Origin: Acidobacteriota bacterium
Lineage (GTDB): Bacteria > Acidobacteriota > Terriglobia > Acidiferrales > UBA7541
DNA length: 64,000 nucleotides
NCBI GenBank assembly: GCA_003224055.1
Contig: QHYE01000067.1
Location: forward strand, 18,966-82,965
Direction of reading: 5' to 3'
Shown here piece by piece: positions 36,201 through 44,179 of this stretch (positions within the stretch are counted from its first letter, which is position 1; every line of letters starts with the position of its first letter). The translations under genes were made by a program, and so were the position numbers. The notes beneath the pieces are model-generated. The model was not told where the DNA came from. It searched no databases and was given only the letters and a program-made list of their open reading frames with translations.

Positions 36201-37005
36201 TGGTTACAACGTTGATCTGGGCGCCTCCTGCGCCGCCAAATTCGGGCCCGTAGCTGTTGCGCTGAATCTTGAACTCCTCAATGCCGTCAATGGAAGGGTA
36301 GACAAGAATGGTGCGCTGCGAGCCGATATCGTTGTTGCCCGCGCCGTCCACGGTCCACTGATTGTTCACAGAGGGCGAACCGCTGAAGGAAATATCCACA
36401 CCCGCGAACAAACCCTTGTTCTTGTTGTCGAAGCTCTCGCCAACCGCGGCACCCGGAACCAGCGTAGTTAACTGCACGAAGTTCCGGCCATTCATGGGCA
36501 GCTCGCGAACCTGCTCGCCCAGCATAATGTTCGAAACATCGCCCGTCGAAGTATTTACGATGACGGGAGCGGCTTCCACCATCACGGTTTCCGAGGCCGC
36601 GCCCATATCTATTTTCAAGTTCAGGCTGGTGACGTCAGCGACGTGCAGCTCAACATTCCTCAGCGCCAGTTTCTTGAAACCGGGCTTATTCACAGTGATG
36701 CTATACGTACCCGCCTGGAGCTCGGGGAAGGAGAAGCTGCCTTGCTCGTTGGTCACTGTCTCGCGAGCAGCTCCGGTACGCTCGCTGACCACGCTGACCG
36801 TCGCGCTTGGAACGACGGCGCCGCTTGGATCGGTCACCGTCCCGGTGATCGTACCCGAAGTCTTCTGCGCCGAGGCAGAAGGAGCCAAAACCAACAGGCC
36901 TGCAAAAGAAATTATGCCGATCACAAGCGCCAGGACGGCAAACAGAGAGCCGATCGAGCGCAATTTGCCAAATGCATTATTAAAATTCGAACGATGAATC
37001 TTCAT
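33235..37005 (-). CDS. TonB-dependent receptor, Oar-like, with carboxypeptidase-regulatory domain
   Basis: A 1256-residue outer-membrane receptor. The N-terminus is a long signal peptide ending near PSASAQ (about residue 47). Residues about 50-135 form the carboxypeptidase-regulatory-like domain (GTITGTVTDPSGAVVPSATV, FPELQAGTYSITVNKPGFKK). A plug-like domain follows, with ELPMNGRNFVQLTTLVPGA and NVVTKGGANQYHGDVYYFGR. The beta-barrel ends in REIQYALKFIF with the terminal Phe. GAGGG precedes the ATG by 7 bases. The substrate is unknown; the divergent LacI-type regulator at 37504 hints at a carbohydrate. It is related to the receptor at 3747 but distinct from it. Confidence 0.93.
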   Translation of the reverse strand: MKIHRSNFNNAFGKLRSIGSLFAVLALVIGIISFAGLLVLAPSASAQKTSGTITGTVTDPSGAVVPSATVSVVSERTGAARETVTNEQGSFSFPELQAGTYSITVNKPGFKKLALRNVELHVADVTSLNLKIDMGAASETVMVEAAPVIVNTSTGDVSNIMLGEQVRELPMNGRNFVQLTTLVPGAAVGESFDNKNKGLFAGVDISFSGSPSVNNQWTVDGAGNNDIGSQRTILVYPSIDGIEEFKIQRNSYGPEFGGAGGAQINVVTKGGANQYHGDVYYFGRNNALNAKNYFLQSGCTLPSDTSCKKQLLRRNDFGYTVGGPIKKDKLFFFWSEEWNRERRGRVHSHWIPTASEFGGDFSDLAAAHAAATASGTACLGPAIPLDPETGNRFVDPVTGVTNDKIPANRLSPGGQAYLATLPLPNRADLCAQNNWIDQVRIPVDWREENIRGDWNITKKTSLMLRYTQDAWVNSLHADEAAGLWGDSDYPALSDTWNQPGKMSVAKITTTISNTAVNDFQFSWSGNRITVSRAGDDPTLNDKINAAIPRLFPFSDKIHGDQAAEPVFWAGTTPSGLLGIISPWKNRQDLFVWKDDFSKVSGKHTFKVGFLYSRNAKDEEVGAEGGEIWGGGDAQSAAVDYKGPGWANPNFNGCSAGGWSGSTCTAAIGTTNFYADHLLRGETFGYDEAQHDNTALVRWRDYEFYGGDTYKVGRRVTLNYGARWSIIRAPYLDDNKLASFSPAVYAAETAFSTSDSCRGMVLAKGATNLCSTIGSSIVPPFFENRSLVHNNNHMIAPRVGVAWDVFGTGRFALRAGVGQFFSRDRLLAISMRSNNTPFGVSTGSVRTLDGALTVINAKNPDGTPNPLHAGNADICVTQGCAFDVSLGGSPHQGLDPSPKQANSWQWNLTTETALWRNSKLEVGWVANRGIHLQNAYDANQIPVADRLHAAQLAVTGGKPETLKPYPYNTSGQMTIWAHTGDSIYHSLQAMFSNKFQNNSMLQVAYTFSKNLGDTTFGYVGTGTVFADNTNHRANRGPVDFDRRHVLSATLIYNLPALKNSNTFVRQVAGGWESNTIVNYASGNALTIQGSNSLGDASGTATSGSFTGRPLRDYSQPCHLSSSPRNQWLDPKAFTWDGYKLGTFGNSGPGACPGPPVDNVDFSIVKNWKMTERFKLQLRLEMFNVFNHPQFRFNGSNLGYNVTGVIPVDASGANCKTTPDTCVALKGGTLAAGDRFGQTEFLSQSGNREIQYALKFIF

Positions 37006-37104
37006 TCGTGTACCCTCGAGGAAGTTTTTTCACGAGAAACAAATACGAAATCCACGCTTCGCATAAGCTGGCCACGGATTCATATTTGCACTAACCCACC
37101 GCAG

Positions 37105-37150
37105 TTTCGCGAAAGGACCCTGACCCCTAAAGCACTACGGGACGTAGTGC
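37105..37150. promoter_or_regulatory. Two palindromes in the TonB receptor leader, candidate LacI-type operators
   Basis: TTTCGCGAAA at 37105-37114 is a perfect 10-bp palindrome with a central CG, the usual form of a LacI-family operator core. GCACTACG (37132-37139) and CGTAGTGC (37143-37150) form a perfect inverted repeat with a 3-base gap. Both lie just downstream of the predicted promoter of the receptor, where a repressor would block transcription. The LacI-type gene at 37504 is the obvious candidate binder. This is inference from position and symmetry. Confidence 0.45.
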
Positions 37151-37168
37151 CTTTGTACTAGCGGCGTA

Positions 37169-37196
37169 TTTAGAACGATTCGAGGAAGCTTGTCAA
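37169..37196 (-). promoter_or_regulatory. Predicted promoter of the second TonB receptor
   Basis: On the minus strand TTGACA (37196-37191) is followed after 16 bases by TCTAAA (37174-37169). The -35 is consensus and the -10 is partial. The leader to the ATG at 37005 would be about 155 bases, similar to the 170-base leader of the receptor at 3747. The remaining gap 37197-37503 contains nothing that I recognise. Confidence 0.5.
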
Positions 37197-37503
37197 GCAA
37201 AAATATGGATATTCTAAAGAAAAATAATGTTATTCTACGGCCCGGCAAAATGGGGGTTAGGAAGCCTCGGGATTCTGGGAACGAGCGGCTGGCAGGAGTA
37301 TCGTCACTCCAAAGGGATGGCCGCGGGGGTTACCGGCCGAAGTCTGAGGTGGCCAGGCAGGTCGAAAATTGGACTGGTTTCGCCCAAGTTAAGCTAGTAT
37401 CAAGGTTTATTGGAGGCTGAGTGGACTTGAAAGGCTGCGTCTTGGTACCTGGGCACACTGAACTCAAGATCCCAATTTTGGTAGATGCTCAGAGGAATTG
37501 CAG

Positions 37504-38610
37504 ATGACGCAGTCACCGAGGAAGAAGGTTGGCCCGCGCCACGAAGCAAAGGTTACCCTCAAGACTATTGCGGAACACCTGGGGCTGACCCCCGGCACGG
37601 TCTCCGCCGCTCTGAATGATTCTCCTGCAGCGCGCTCCATCCCATCACACACCAAGAATCGCATCATCGAAGCTGCGCAGGCTTTGAATTACCGTCCCAA
37701 CTTTTTCGCACGCACTTTGCGCTTGCGGCGGACTTATACGATTGGCGTAATCGCGGAAGAGATCGGCGATGCTTACGGCGCGATGGTCATCAGCGGCATT
37801 GAAGAATACCTGCGAAAGAATGACTATTTCTTCCTGACAGTGATCCACCGGCATGATCCGAAGCTGCTGCAAACCTATGCGCAGATGCTCTTGACGCGCG
37901 GCGTGGAGGGCTTCATTACGACAGACACGTCCATCGTGGAGAAGCTGGCGCTGCCGACGGTGGCGGTCGCCGGGCATGAGCGCGTCGAAGGCGTGACCAA
38001 TATTGTGCTGGATCACAAGCGAGCAGCAAGACTGGCACTCGAGCATTTGAAAAAATTGGGGCACGAAGAGATCGCCTTCATCAAGGGGCAGACGGTCAGT
38101 TCGGACTCCGCCGTGCGCTGGAGCGCGATTTGTGAGGTCGCCGAGGAACTGGACATTCTCATACGGCCCGAGTTGACCATACAACTGGAAGGAACCGATT
38201 CGACGCCAGGGATTGGATATCCATTCGCGAAACAACTGTTGGCGCGCAAGCAGCCGTTCACCGCGCTTTTTGCTTACAACGATATTTCCGCCATCGGTTC
38301 GATCTGGGCGATCAAGGAAGCAGGCTTGCGTGTGCCGGAAGACATCTCCGTGGTTGGATTCGATGACATTCCCGGAGCGGCCTACGCCAACCCGGGCCTT
38401 ACCACGGTTCGACAGCCGCTGATAAGGATGGGGCAGATTGCGGCGCAGACGGTCGTCGATCAAATCGAAGGGCGAGGGGAATACGTCCCGGAGATTGCCA
38501 TCGAGCCGGAGTTTGTCGTTCGCGAATCCACGGGGCCAGTCGCGGCGCGACAATTGCGGAGTGTGGCGGGCGGTACGCGACCTCTGTCGGAAACTCAATC
38601 GGCCAATTAG
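37504..38610 (+). CDS. LacI-family transcriptional regulator
   Basis: A 368-residue repressor or activator. The N-terminal helix-turn-helix is [22 protein letters not shown] (about residues 15-36), followed by the hinge [23 protein letters not shown]. The rest is a periplasmic-binding-protein-like ligand domain with [78 protein letters not shown] split over the usual positions, and [19 protein letters not shown]. The ATG at 37504 follows GAGG at a spacing of 8. It lies divergently from the TonB receptor and probably regulates it in response to a sugar. Ligand unknown. Confidence 0.92.
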   Translation: MTQSPRKKVGPRHEAKVTLKTIAEHLGLTPGTVSAALNDSPAARSIPSHTKNRIIEAAQALNYRPNFFARTLRLRRTYTIGVIAEEIGDAYGAMVISGIEEYLRKNDYFFLTVIHRHDPKLLQTYAQMLLTRGVEGFITTDTSIVEKLALPTVAVAGHERVEGVTNIVLDHKRAARLALEHLKKLGHEEIAFIKGQTVSSDSAVRWSAICEVAEELDILIRPELTIQLEGTDSTPGIGYPFAKQLLARKQPFTALFAYNDISAIGSIWAIKEAGLRVPEDISVVGFDDIPGAAYANPGLTTVRQPLIRMGQIAAQTVVDQIEGRGEYVPEIAIEPEFVVRESTGPVAARQLRSVAGGTRPLSETQSAN

Positions 38611-38652
38611 GCAGAAATCCTTCTTGGGAAAGATGGCTTCTAGTTGGGGTTA

Positions 38653-38728
38653 TGGCGGACCCGGTGAGACTCGAACTCACAACCTTCAGCTCCGGAGGCT
38701 GACGCGCTATCCATTACGCTACGGGTCC
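38653..38728 (-). tRNA. tRNA-Arg (CCG), CCA encoded
   Basis: A complete cloverleaf on the minus strand. The acceptor is GGACCCG paired with CGGGTCC, the anticodon loop CTCCGGA presents CCG (codon CGG), the T-loop TTCGAGT is normal, and the discriminator G is followed by an encoded CCA. It lies 42 bases downstream of the LacI-type gene, on the opposite strand. Confidence 0.93.
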
Positions 38729-38744
38729 AAATTTGTCCGACGGA

Positions 38745-38795
38745 CAGATCAGTTTTCATTCTATCCGTTTCAGATCAGTTTTCATTCTATCCGTT
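38745..38795. repeat. Two tandem copies of a 25-bp sequence
   Basis: The 25 bases at 38745-38769 (starting CAGATCAGTTTTC) are repeated exactly at 38771-38795, a period of 26. They lie just upstream of tRNA-Arg and are too few and too close for a CRISPR array. They could be a duplication in the tRNA promoter region or a protein-binding site. Confidence 0.8.
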
Positions 38796-38846
38796 ATGGA
38801 TGGCTGGCGCTAGCGCGCATTCGTGGGGGCAGACGCGCGAAATCGT

Positions 38847-39191
38847 TCATCCTTTGGCGCGGGATCGAATGTCTTTCGCGAGCTTTTCAATCTCTTCGGT
38901 CTTTTTCAGCAGAGCCAGGGAGAGCACCAGGACGGAATCCGTCTTTTCCACTTCGGTTTTCAATTCGCTGGCCAATTGGAAGAGACGCTCGACATTCTTT
39001 TTGATGTCCTTCTGGTTGGCCTCGAGGATCGCCTTGGTGTCGATTTTGGGCGAATTGGGGTCATCCTCTTTGTCCTTCAAGGGAGGGAGACGCGGTGGCG
39101 GGGCTTGGGCGGCCAACGTGCGTGCCAGGATGCCAAACGGGACGCCAAGTGCCCAAAGAGCGATCACGAATCTGCGTCTAGAATTCCTCAT
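38847..39191 (-). CDS. Small secreted helical hypothetical protein
   Basis: A 114-residue protein with a signal peptide (about residues 1-28, RRRFVIALWALGVPFGILARTLAAQ), a Pro-rich segment PPPRLPPLKDKEDDP, and a C-terminal helical region (about 50-112) with heptad-like leucines that probably forms a coiled coil. I do not recognise the family. It is divergent from the MscS gene, sharing about 90 bases. Composition and the clear signal peptide support it being real. A periplasmic or envelope role is all that can be suggested. Confidence 0.65.
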   Translation of the reverse strand: MRNSRRRFVIALWALGVPFGILARTLAAQAPPPRLPPLKDKEDDPNSPKIDTKAILEANQKDIKKNVERLFQLASELKTEVEKTDSVLVLSLALLKKTEEIEKLAKDIRSRAKG

Positions 39192-39283
39192 GGAAACCCC
39201 CGGATCCGCGCCATCCCAACCCGGCGCTCGACAACAGTTTGTCGAACCTCTTCCAATGTTATACTCCCTCTCTCGTAAAGAAT

Positions 39284-40162
39284 ATGCCGAGCCTCTTCAC
39301 GCATTGGTCTGAGTTCGCGCCCCGCAACGCTCTCCACCTCCTCGGAATTTTTGTCATTGCCCTGCTGGTGAACCGGCTGCTGCGAGCAGTGACGAACCTG
39401 CTGATCAAGCACGCCGCGACGCCGGCGCGAGCGGCGCAAATCCGGGAAGAACAGACGCGCACGATGGCTGAGGTCCTTTATGGGGCAGCCAGTAAAGTCA
39501 CCTGGGGAATCGCGCTGTTAACCGCATTACCGGAATTCGGCATCAACGTGACGCCCGTCGCGGCGGTTGCCGGTCTGGCCAGCGTTGCGGTGGGATTCGG
39601 TGCGCAGAATTTGATACGCGATGTGATCACTGGATTTTACATTGTAATCGAGGATCAATTCGCTGTCGGTGACACGATCCAAGTAGCAGACACGGTTGGG
39701 AGGGTGGAACACCTCACGCTACGGCGGACGGTGGTGCGCGATGCACGCGGCGCATTGGTGACGATTGCCAATGGCGAAATCCGAACGGTGAGCAACCTCA
39801 GCCGGGACTGGTCGCAGGCCTTCGTGGATGTATCGATAGCGCCGGAAATTCCTCTCGAGAAAATATTGCAGACGCTCGAAGCCGCGGCGTCTGAACTGCG
39901 CGGTGACCCGGCCTGGTCGCAGGCCCTGGTGGACGGGCCGCGTCTCCTCGGAGTGCAAAACCTCGATCACAACGCTTCGACGGTGCGCCTGCAAGTGCGG
40001 ACCGCGCCAACACGCCAGGATGAAGTTGCACGAGAGCTGCGGCGCCGCATCCAAATAGAGTTCCAACGACAGGGGATTCCCCTGTCGAGTGTCCAGCGCA
40101 TTGAACTGGCCAACGCTTCTCCGTCTCTGCAGGAAGCGGTCCGGCCGGGTTCGGCGAACTAG
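39284..40162 (+). CDS. Small-conductance mechanosensitive channel (MscS family)
   Basis: A 292-residue inner-membrane channel that opens under membrane tension and lets solutes out during osmotic downshock. Transmembrane helices lie at about residues 13-38 and 60-80, and the pore helix TM3 is VAAVAGLASVAVGFGAQNLI, followed by the canonical RDVITGFYIVIEDQFAVGD. The beta domain contains GRVEHLTLRRTVVRDARGAL, and NGEIRTVSNLSRDW follows. The length matches short MscS proteins. The frame is open from 39239 through a TTG, but the ATG at 39284 begins the family similarity. The next gene starts 17 bases after the stop. Confidence 0.92.
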   Translation: MPSLFTHWSEFAPRNALHLLGIFVIALLVNRLLRAVTNLLIKHAATPARAAQIREEQTRTMAEVLYGAASKVTWGIALLTALPEFGINVTPVAAVAGLASVAVGFGAQNLIRDVITGFYIVIEDQFAVGDTIQVADTVGRVEHLTLRRTVVRDARGALVTIANGEIRTVSNLSRDWSQAFVDVSIAPEIPLEKILQTLEAAASELRGDPAWSQALVDGPRLLGVQNLDHNASTVRLQVRTAPTRQDEVARELRRRIQIEFQRQGIPLSSVQRIELANASPSLQEAVRPGSAN

Positions 40163-40179
40163 GGCAAGGAGGATTCAAG

Positions 40180-40635
40180 ATGTCCCAGATTACCTACGAT
40201 GAAGTGAACTTGATGCTGCGACTGTACGACATGCGGCGCGAGTCGCGGCTCCGGCAGGCACGAGCCTGGTTCACCGAGAACTTTCATCCCGAATCGCCGG
40301 AAGAAATGATGCAAAGGTATCCGCAAGGCAGCGAGGAAAACACCTACATCCGCATGGTCATCAGCTACTGGGACATGGTGGCCGGGATCGTGAACCGCGG
40401 CCTGATCAATGACGAATTATTTTTCGACAGCAACGGCGAAATCTGGGTGGTGTGGGACCGCATGCGGTCGATCGTCCCGACGTGGCGCGCCGCTTTCAAG
40501 AACCCTCACCTCTTCGAAAACATAGAAAATACTTGCAAGCGGCTCGAGGTCTGGCGCGAGAAGCGCGCGCCAGGATCATCGGCGGCGATGCGGCAAATGA
40601 TGGGGCAGGCAAAACCGAAAACGAAGGCCCCCTAG
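40180..40635 (+). CDS. Hypothetical protein, probably co-transcribed with the MscS gene
   Basis: A 151-residue soluble protein with the ribosome-binding site AAGGAGG 10 bases before the ATG. It is rich in Arg, Glu and Trp and mainly helical, with the features YDEVNLMLRLYDMRRESRLR, RQARAWFTENFHPESPEE and YWDMVAGIVNRGLINDELFF. A Lys/Pro/Ala-rich tail follows. I do not recognise a named domain, though the sequence style (mention of a motionless small helical domain with DELFFDSNGE) recurs in Acidobacteria proteins. Only 17 bases separate it from mscS, so they are probably in one operon. Confidence 0.75.
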   Translation: MSQITYDEVNLMLRLYDMRRESRLRQARAWFTENFHPESPEEMMQRYPQGSEENTYIRMVISYWDMVAGIVNRGLINDELFFDSNGEIWVVWDRMRSIVPTWRAAFKNPHLFENIENTCKRLEVWREKRAPGSSAAMRQMMGQAKPKTKAP

Positions 40636-40682
40636 TTTTAGGGAGCCGGAGAGTCTGCAGACGGACGCCGCGCGTAACGTGA

Positions 40683-41654
40683 TCACCTTTGCCTGGCAGG
40701 CTCCTTGATCCGCGAGTCCGGAACTCCAAGGGCCGGAGTTGGACTTGCGAGCTTCACGCAATTGCGGCCGGCCTCCTTTGCTGCGTAGAGAGCAATGTCC
40801 GCTTCACGAAGAAGTTCCTCGACCGACCGTGTGCCCCATTGATGACTGAGCAGCAGCCCCAGGCTCATCGTGACGGGAACCGGACCGGTGGAAGTTTGCA
40901 CGGGGCGCTGGGCGATGGTATTCCGGATTTCTTCCGTGCGTGCAACGGCGAAGGCTGGGGCGCAATTATTCAGGACAATGAGAAACTCCTCGCCGCCGTA
41001 GCGCCCGACAAAATCGTAGGAACGCACGGAGGCCAGCAAGCGTTTTGAGGTTTCCCGCAAGAGCTCATCCCCAATGAGGTGGCCGAAGGTATCGTTCACA
41101 TCTTAGAAATGATCAATGTCGCAGAGAATGATGACGGTAGTGGCATTCTCGCGATGGGAACGGGAAAGCTCACGTTCCAGCAACTCCAGGATCACGGCAC
41201 GGTTCCAAAGTGTTGTAAGCGCGTCATGCGACGCCTTGAATCGCATCTCTTCCCGCGCTTCGACCAGCCGGTTTTCGAGACCGAGAATCCGCAATCCCGT
41301 GCGCAAGCGCGTTTTCAGTTCCTCGGGGTCGAAGGGCTTCGTTAAGTAGTCATCGGCCCCAGACTCCAGACCAGCAATGACATCTTCTTTTGCTTCCTTC
41401 GATGTGATCAGCACCATGTAGACGTAGGATTGTTCCTTGCGTTTACGGACTTCGCGGCAAACTCCCGGCCCATCGAGTTCGGGCATGAGCCAGTCCAGCA
41501 ACGCCAGCCTGGGTCCATCTGGGGTGCAAATCTGGTCCGCCGCCTGGCGGCCATTTTCGACGGCGATCACCTCATAGCCTGCGCGCTCCCGCGTGCTTTG
41601 GAGGAGCCGCCGCGACATTGCTTCGTCATCAGCAATCAGGATTTTCACTTGCAC
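40683..41654 (-). pseudogene. Response regulator-GGDEF diguanylate cyclase interrupted by an in-frame TAA
   Basis: A receiver domain (residues 1-120, phosphoacceptor Asp54 in ALLDWLMPE, Lys in TKPFDPEEL) is followed by a GGDEF domain that would make cyclic di-GMP. The frame is stopped by TAA at 41105-41103, directly between CDIDHF and DVNDTFGH, where diguanylate cyclases have Lys (the D-x-D-x-F-K motif). The frame then continues unbroken to 40683 and includes the active-site GRYGGEEF. One base change (AAA or AAG to TAA) explains it. The upstream piece (183 residues) is still a plausible receiver protein. It could also be a sequencing error. It overlaps the HPt gene by 10 bases. Confidence 0.85.
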
Positions 41655-42043
41655 ACCTCTGCCATGCAGACGTCCAATTGCGGCAGAAGCTTGTCGACAT
41701 CGTTCTGGAACACGACAAAGGCTTCTTGAAAACCCAATGTTTCGTTCTTGCGGCCCATCTGCTCGAGGCGAGCGGCTGTGGCGGCTGCCTGGGAAGCCGC
41801 GAGATTGGAGAGCATGCCCCTCAAGGTGTGTGCAGCTGTAGCGACGAGGTCTCCATCTTTCGCTTCTACTGCTTCGCGCAAGGTAAGAAGTTGGCGCGGA
41901 AAATCCTCTTTGAAGATCGTAAGAAGGTCGCGGAGCAGCTCACGATCGTTCTCGACGCGTGCGAGCAGTTCCTGATGATCAAAAATGAGAGGGGTCAATT
42001 TTTTTCGCTTTCTTCGCGGTCTGCTCCATTCTGGGCCCCGCAT
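41645..42043 (-). CDS. HPt (histidine phosphotransfer) domain protein
   Basis: A 132-residue protein whose bulk (about residues 20-128) is a four-helix HPt domain. The phosphorylatable histidine is His72 in ATAAHTLRGMLSNLAA. It relays phosphate between a hybrid kinase and a response regulator; its stop overlaps the start of the receiver-GGDEF gene by 10 bases, so that receiver is the probable partner. No kinase gene is adjacent. An in-frame stop lies just upstream, so the protein is complete and not the tail of a hybrid kinase. The basic N-terminus (RPRRKRKK) may not be native if translation starts later. The gap 42044-42318 holds nothing that I can name. Confidence 0.85.
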   Translation of the reverse strand: MRGPEWSRPRRKRKKLTPLIFDHQELLARVENDRELLRDLLTIFKEDFPRQLLTLREAVEAKDGDLVATAAHTLRGMLSNLAASQAAATAARLEQMGRKNETLGFQEAFVVFQNDVDKLLPQLDVCMAEVCK

Positions 42044-42318
42044 TCTTTGTCAGCCTCGGCCAACTGCCTCGTTGCCGAGAATGATTTCCTTTGTTGTCGG
42101 CGAAGACAGAACACAAGAGTTCCCCGAGGGACAAGGGCACGCCTGTGCCCACCTACACGGCCAATTATCCTTCTAGGTGATTGATTAGAAGCGAGTTCAA
42201 CGCGAGGTTCTTAGGAAGCGAAACAGCAGAAGTACCCGTACTGGAACAATTCTTCAAAAACGGTTCAATTTGAAACGATTCGTTGATTCGGCATCCGGGC
42301 ACATGAGAACAAAGAATC

Positions 42319-42395
42319 TGGAGGCGCGGGTGGGATTCGAACCCACGAATGGAGGTTTTGCAGACCTCTCCCTTGGGCCACTTGGGTACCGCGCC
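42319..42395 (-). tRNA. tRNA-Cys (GCA), canonical, CCA encoded
   Basis: A complete 77-base cloverleaf on the minus strand. Acceptor GGCGCGG/CCGCGCC, anticodon stem GAGGT/ACCTC with loop CTGCAAA presenting GCA, T-arm GTGGG-TTCGAAT-CCCAC, discriminator U and encoded CCA. It is the normal cysteine tRNA, in contrast to the divergent copy at 12309. The gene for cysteinyl-tRNA synthetase lies 3.3 kb away at 45726. Confidence 0.95.
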
Positions 42396-42464
42396 GAATC
42401 TTTAAGTATAGCAAATCTCCCAGGACTCACCGGGTAAGGCAACCGGCGGCAACATTTTCCATTT

Positions 42465-43499
42465 CTACTTTTTCTCAGCGGGCGCAGGAGGGGCAATTTT
42501 CGCTTCGCGCAGGAAGCGTGCAGCTTCTTCCGGCGGCGTGGGATTGATGTAAAAGCCGGTGCCCCACTCAAAGCCCGCCACTTTGGTCAGCTTCGGGATG
42601 ATTTCGATATGCCAGTGGTAGTGATCGTTGATCTCTTCGCCGATCGGCGAAGTATGGATCATAAAGTTGTATGCCGGACGATCCAGAACGACATCCAGGC
42701 GCATGAGCGTGTCCTTCAGCATGCGCGCCAAGCTGGCGTACATCGAGCTCTGGTTGTTTTCGTAGGAGGACCCATGCGCCTTGGGCAGCAGCCACATCTC
42801 AAACGGGAACCGCGAGGCGTACGGGGCCAGCGTGATGAAATGTTCGTTTTCACCTACTATGCGCTCGCCGGTATCGCGTTCCTGGCGGATGATGTCGCAG
42901 AAAATACAGCGCTCTTTCTCATCGTAATAGTGCCAACTGCTATCCACTTCTTCGCGCACGCGCCGCGGAACGATGGGAAGCGCAATCAGCTGAGAATGCG
43001 GGTGCTCCAGGGAGGCGCCGGCGGCTTCCCCGTGATTCTTGAAAATCAGAACGTAGCGGAAGCGCTTGTCGTTTTTCAGGTCCAGCATGCGGTCGCGGTA
43101 CCCCCACAGCACATCTTCCACCGCGCGTTCCGGCAGCGTGGCAAGCGAAGCGGCGTGCTCCGGAGATTCGATGATCACTTCGTGCGCGCCAATTCCGTTC
43201 ATTTTGTCGAACAGCCCTTCGCCTTCGCGGTCCAGTTCACCCTCGATGCCTAGTGCCGGAAATTTGTTGGGGACCACGCGAATACTCCAACCCGGTGTGT
43301 TGGCGCCGCCACCGTTGCGTCCATAGACAAGAATCTCCGGGGGCGTCTTGGATTCATTCCCAACGCAGAACGGACAATTCTTTGCATCCGTGGCGACCAC
43401 GCTTTCGCGCAGAAATTCGTTCGGCCGTTTTCCGCGTTCCGTCGAAATGATTACCCACCGGCCCGTGATCGGGTCTTTCCGCAACTCTGGCAATTCCAT
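42465..43499 (-). CDS. galT: Galactose-1-phosphate uridylyltransferase
   Basis: A 344-residue enzyme of the Leloir pathway, exchanging UMP between UDP-glucose and galactose-1-phosphate. The active site LEHPHSQLIALPIVP places the nucleophile at His168 (His166-Pro167-His168). Zinc ligands are Cys42 and Cys45 in NCPFCVGNE. The N-terminus LRKDPITGRWVIIST and the second HIT-like half with WLLPKAHGSSYENN and HWHIEIIPKL are characteristic. GAGGAGG lies directly before the ATG. No galK or galE is next to it, so the gene stands alone, as is usual in this phylum. Some relatives are ADP-glucose phosphorylases, an alternative that sequence alone does not exclude. Confidence 0.93.
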   Translation of the reverse strand: MELPELRKDPITGRWVIISTERGKRPNEFLRESVVATDAKNCPFCVGNESKTPPEILVYGRNGGGANTPGWSIRVVPNKFPALGIEGELDREGEGLFDKMNGIGAHEVIIESPEHAASLATLPERAVEDVLWGYRDRMLDLKNDKRFRYVLIFKNHGEAAGASLEHPHSQLIALPIVPRRVREEVDSSWHYYDEKERCIFCDIIRQERDTGERIVGENEHFITLAPYASRFPFEMWLLPKAHGSSYENNQSSMYASLARMLKDTLMRLDVVLDRPAYNFMIHTSPIGEEINDHYHWHIEIIPKLTKVAGFEWGTGFYINPTPPEEAARFLREAKIAPPAPAEKK

Positions 43500-43599
43500 C
43501 CTCCTCGAACGTGTTCCTGGCAGCTCCGCAGGGACCGCTAATAGGCTTCAAATTGTACCGCGTCTAGCGTTGCTGTGAAGGTGTTCCTGCGATACCTTC

Positions 43600-44073
43600 C
43601 TATATTTGCGGGCTGAACGCGCCCTTGTGCAGCCGTACTTCCGGCGGCTGCCCTGGTTTGTTGTCGATCGCCACAACGTCGAACCGGCAAGGACTTTCCG
43701 GCGTGCGACGCTCGGCAAGAAATCGCTGCGCCGTGCGAATGACGATGCGTTGCTTTTCCCTGGTTACACTAAGTTCCGGCAACGCCGGCGACTCCTCTCG
43801 CACTGTACGGGTTCGAACTTCCACAAAGGCAAGTGTATCGCCATCGAAACCGACCAAATCGAGTTCGCCCTTTATGCCTCGCGGGGTGTAATTTCTCGCT
43901 ACGAACACATACCCGTTCCGCCGCAAATACCAATACGCATAAGTCTCCCCGCGCACTCCGGTGCGCCGGGCTTCCAACTTTTTCGCATCGCTGGAAAGAC
44001 CTTCTTCTTCGCGCAAGCCGCGACGCGCCGCCCAGCGCACCGCCCGAAACATCAAACTTGAAAAGATCGGCAT
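43600..44073 (-). CDS. yraN: YraN family (UPF0102) nuclease-like protein
   Basis: A 157-residue protein of the YraN family, a restriction-endonuclease-like fold. Features are GVRGETYAYWYLRRNGYVFVARNYTPRG, then the PD-(D/E)xK-type core GELDLVGFDGDTLAFVEVRTRT with Glu and Asp in place of the usual acidic pair, and CRFDVVAI near the end. The function of YraN in cells is not settled; it may act in DNA repair or transformation. The N-terminal extension of about 35 residues is longer than in E. coli YraN. It lies between galT and the aminotransferase gene on the same strand, separated from the latter by a terminator. Confidence 0.9.
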   Translation of the reverse strand: MPIFSSLMFRAVRWAARRGLREEEGLSSDAKKLEARRTGVRGETYAYWYLRRNGYVFVARNYTPRGIKGELDLVGFDGDTLAFVEVRTRTVREESPALPELSVTREKQRIVIRTAQRFLAERRTPESPCRFDVVAIDNKPGQPPEVRLHKGAFSPQI

Positions 44074-44111
44074 GCTTCCTTCACCGGCAATTCACATTTT
44101 CCGCGCAGTAT

Positions 44112-44158
44112 AAACAAAAATCCCGCGGCTGCCATCATTCTTCTTTGCAGCCGCGGGA
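44112..44158 (-). terminator. Rho-independent terminator after the aminotransferase gene
   Basis: CCCGCGGCTGC (44122-44132) and its complement (44147-44157) form an 11-bp GC-rich stem with a 14-base loop. On the minus strand it is followed by TTTTTGTTT. It lies 22 bases after the stop codon of the aminotransferase. Confidence 0.85.
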
Positions 44159-44179
44159 ATTCCTTCATACGATGCTGGT

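Noticed and set aside
33235..37005. Surface autotransporter
   Set aside because: The carboxypeptidase-regulatory domain, plug-like region and C-terminal Phe fit an Oar-like TonB receptor.
38745..38795. Possible CRISPR array
   Set aside because: Only two copies, with no spacer between them (one base), and no cas genes.
41099..41110. Selenocysteine or pyrrolysine reading of the stop in the GGDEF gene
   Set aside because: The codon is TAA, which neither amino acid uses, and the expected residue is Lys.
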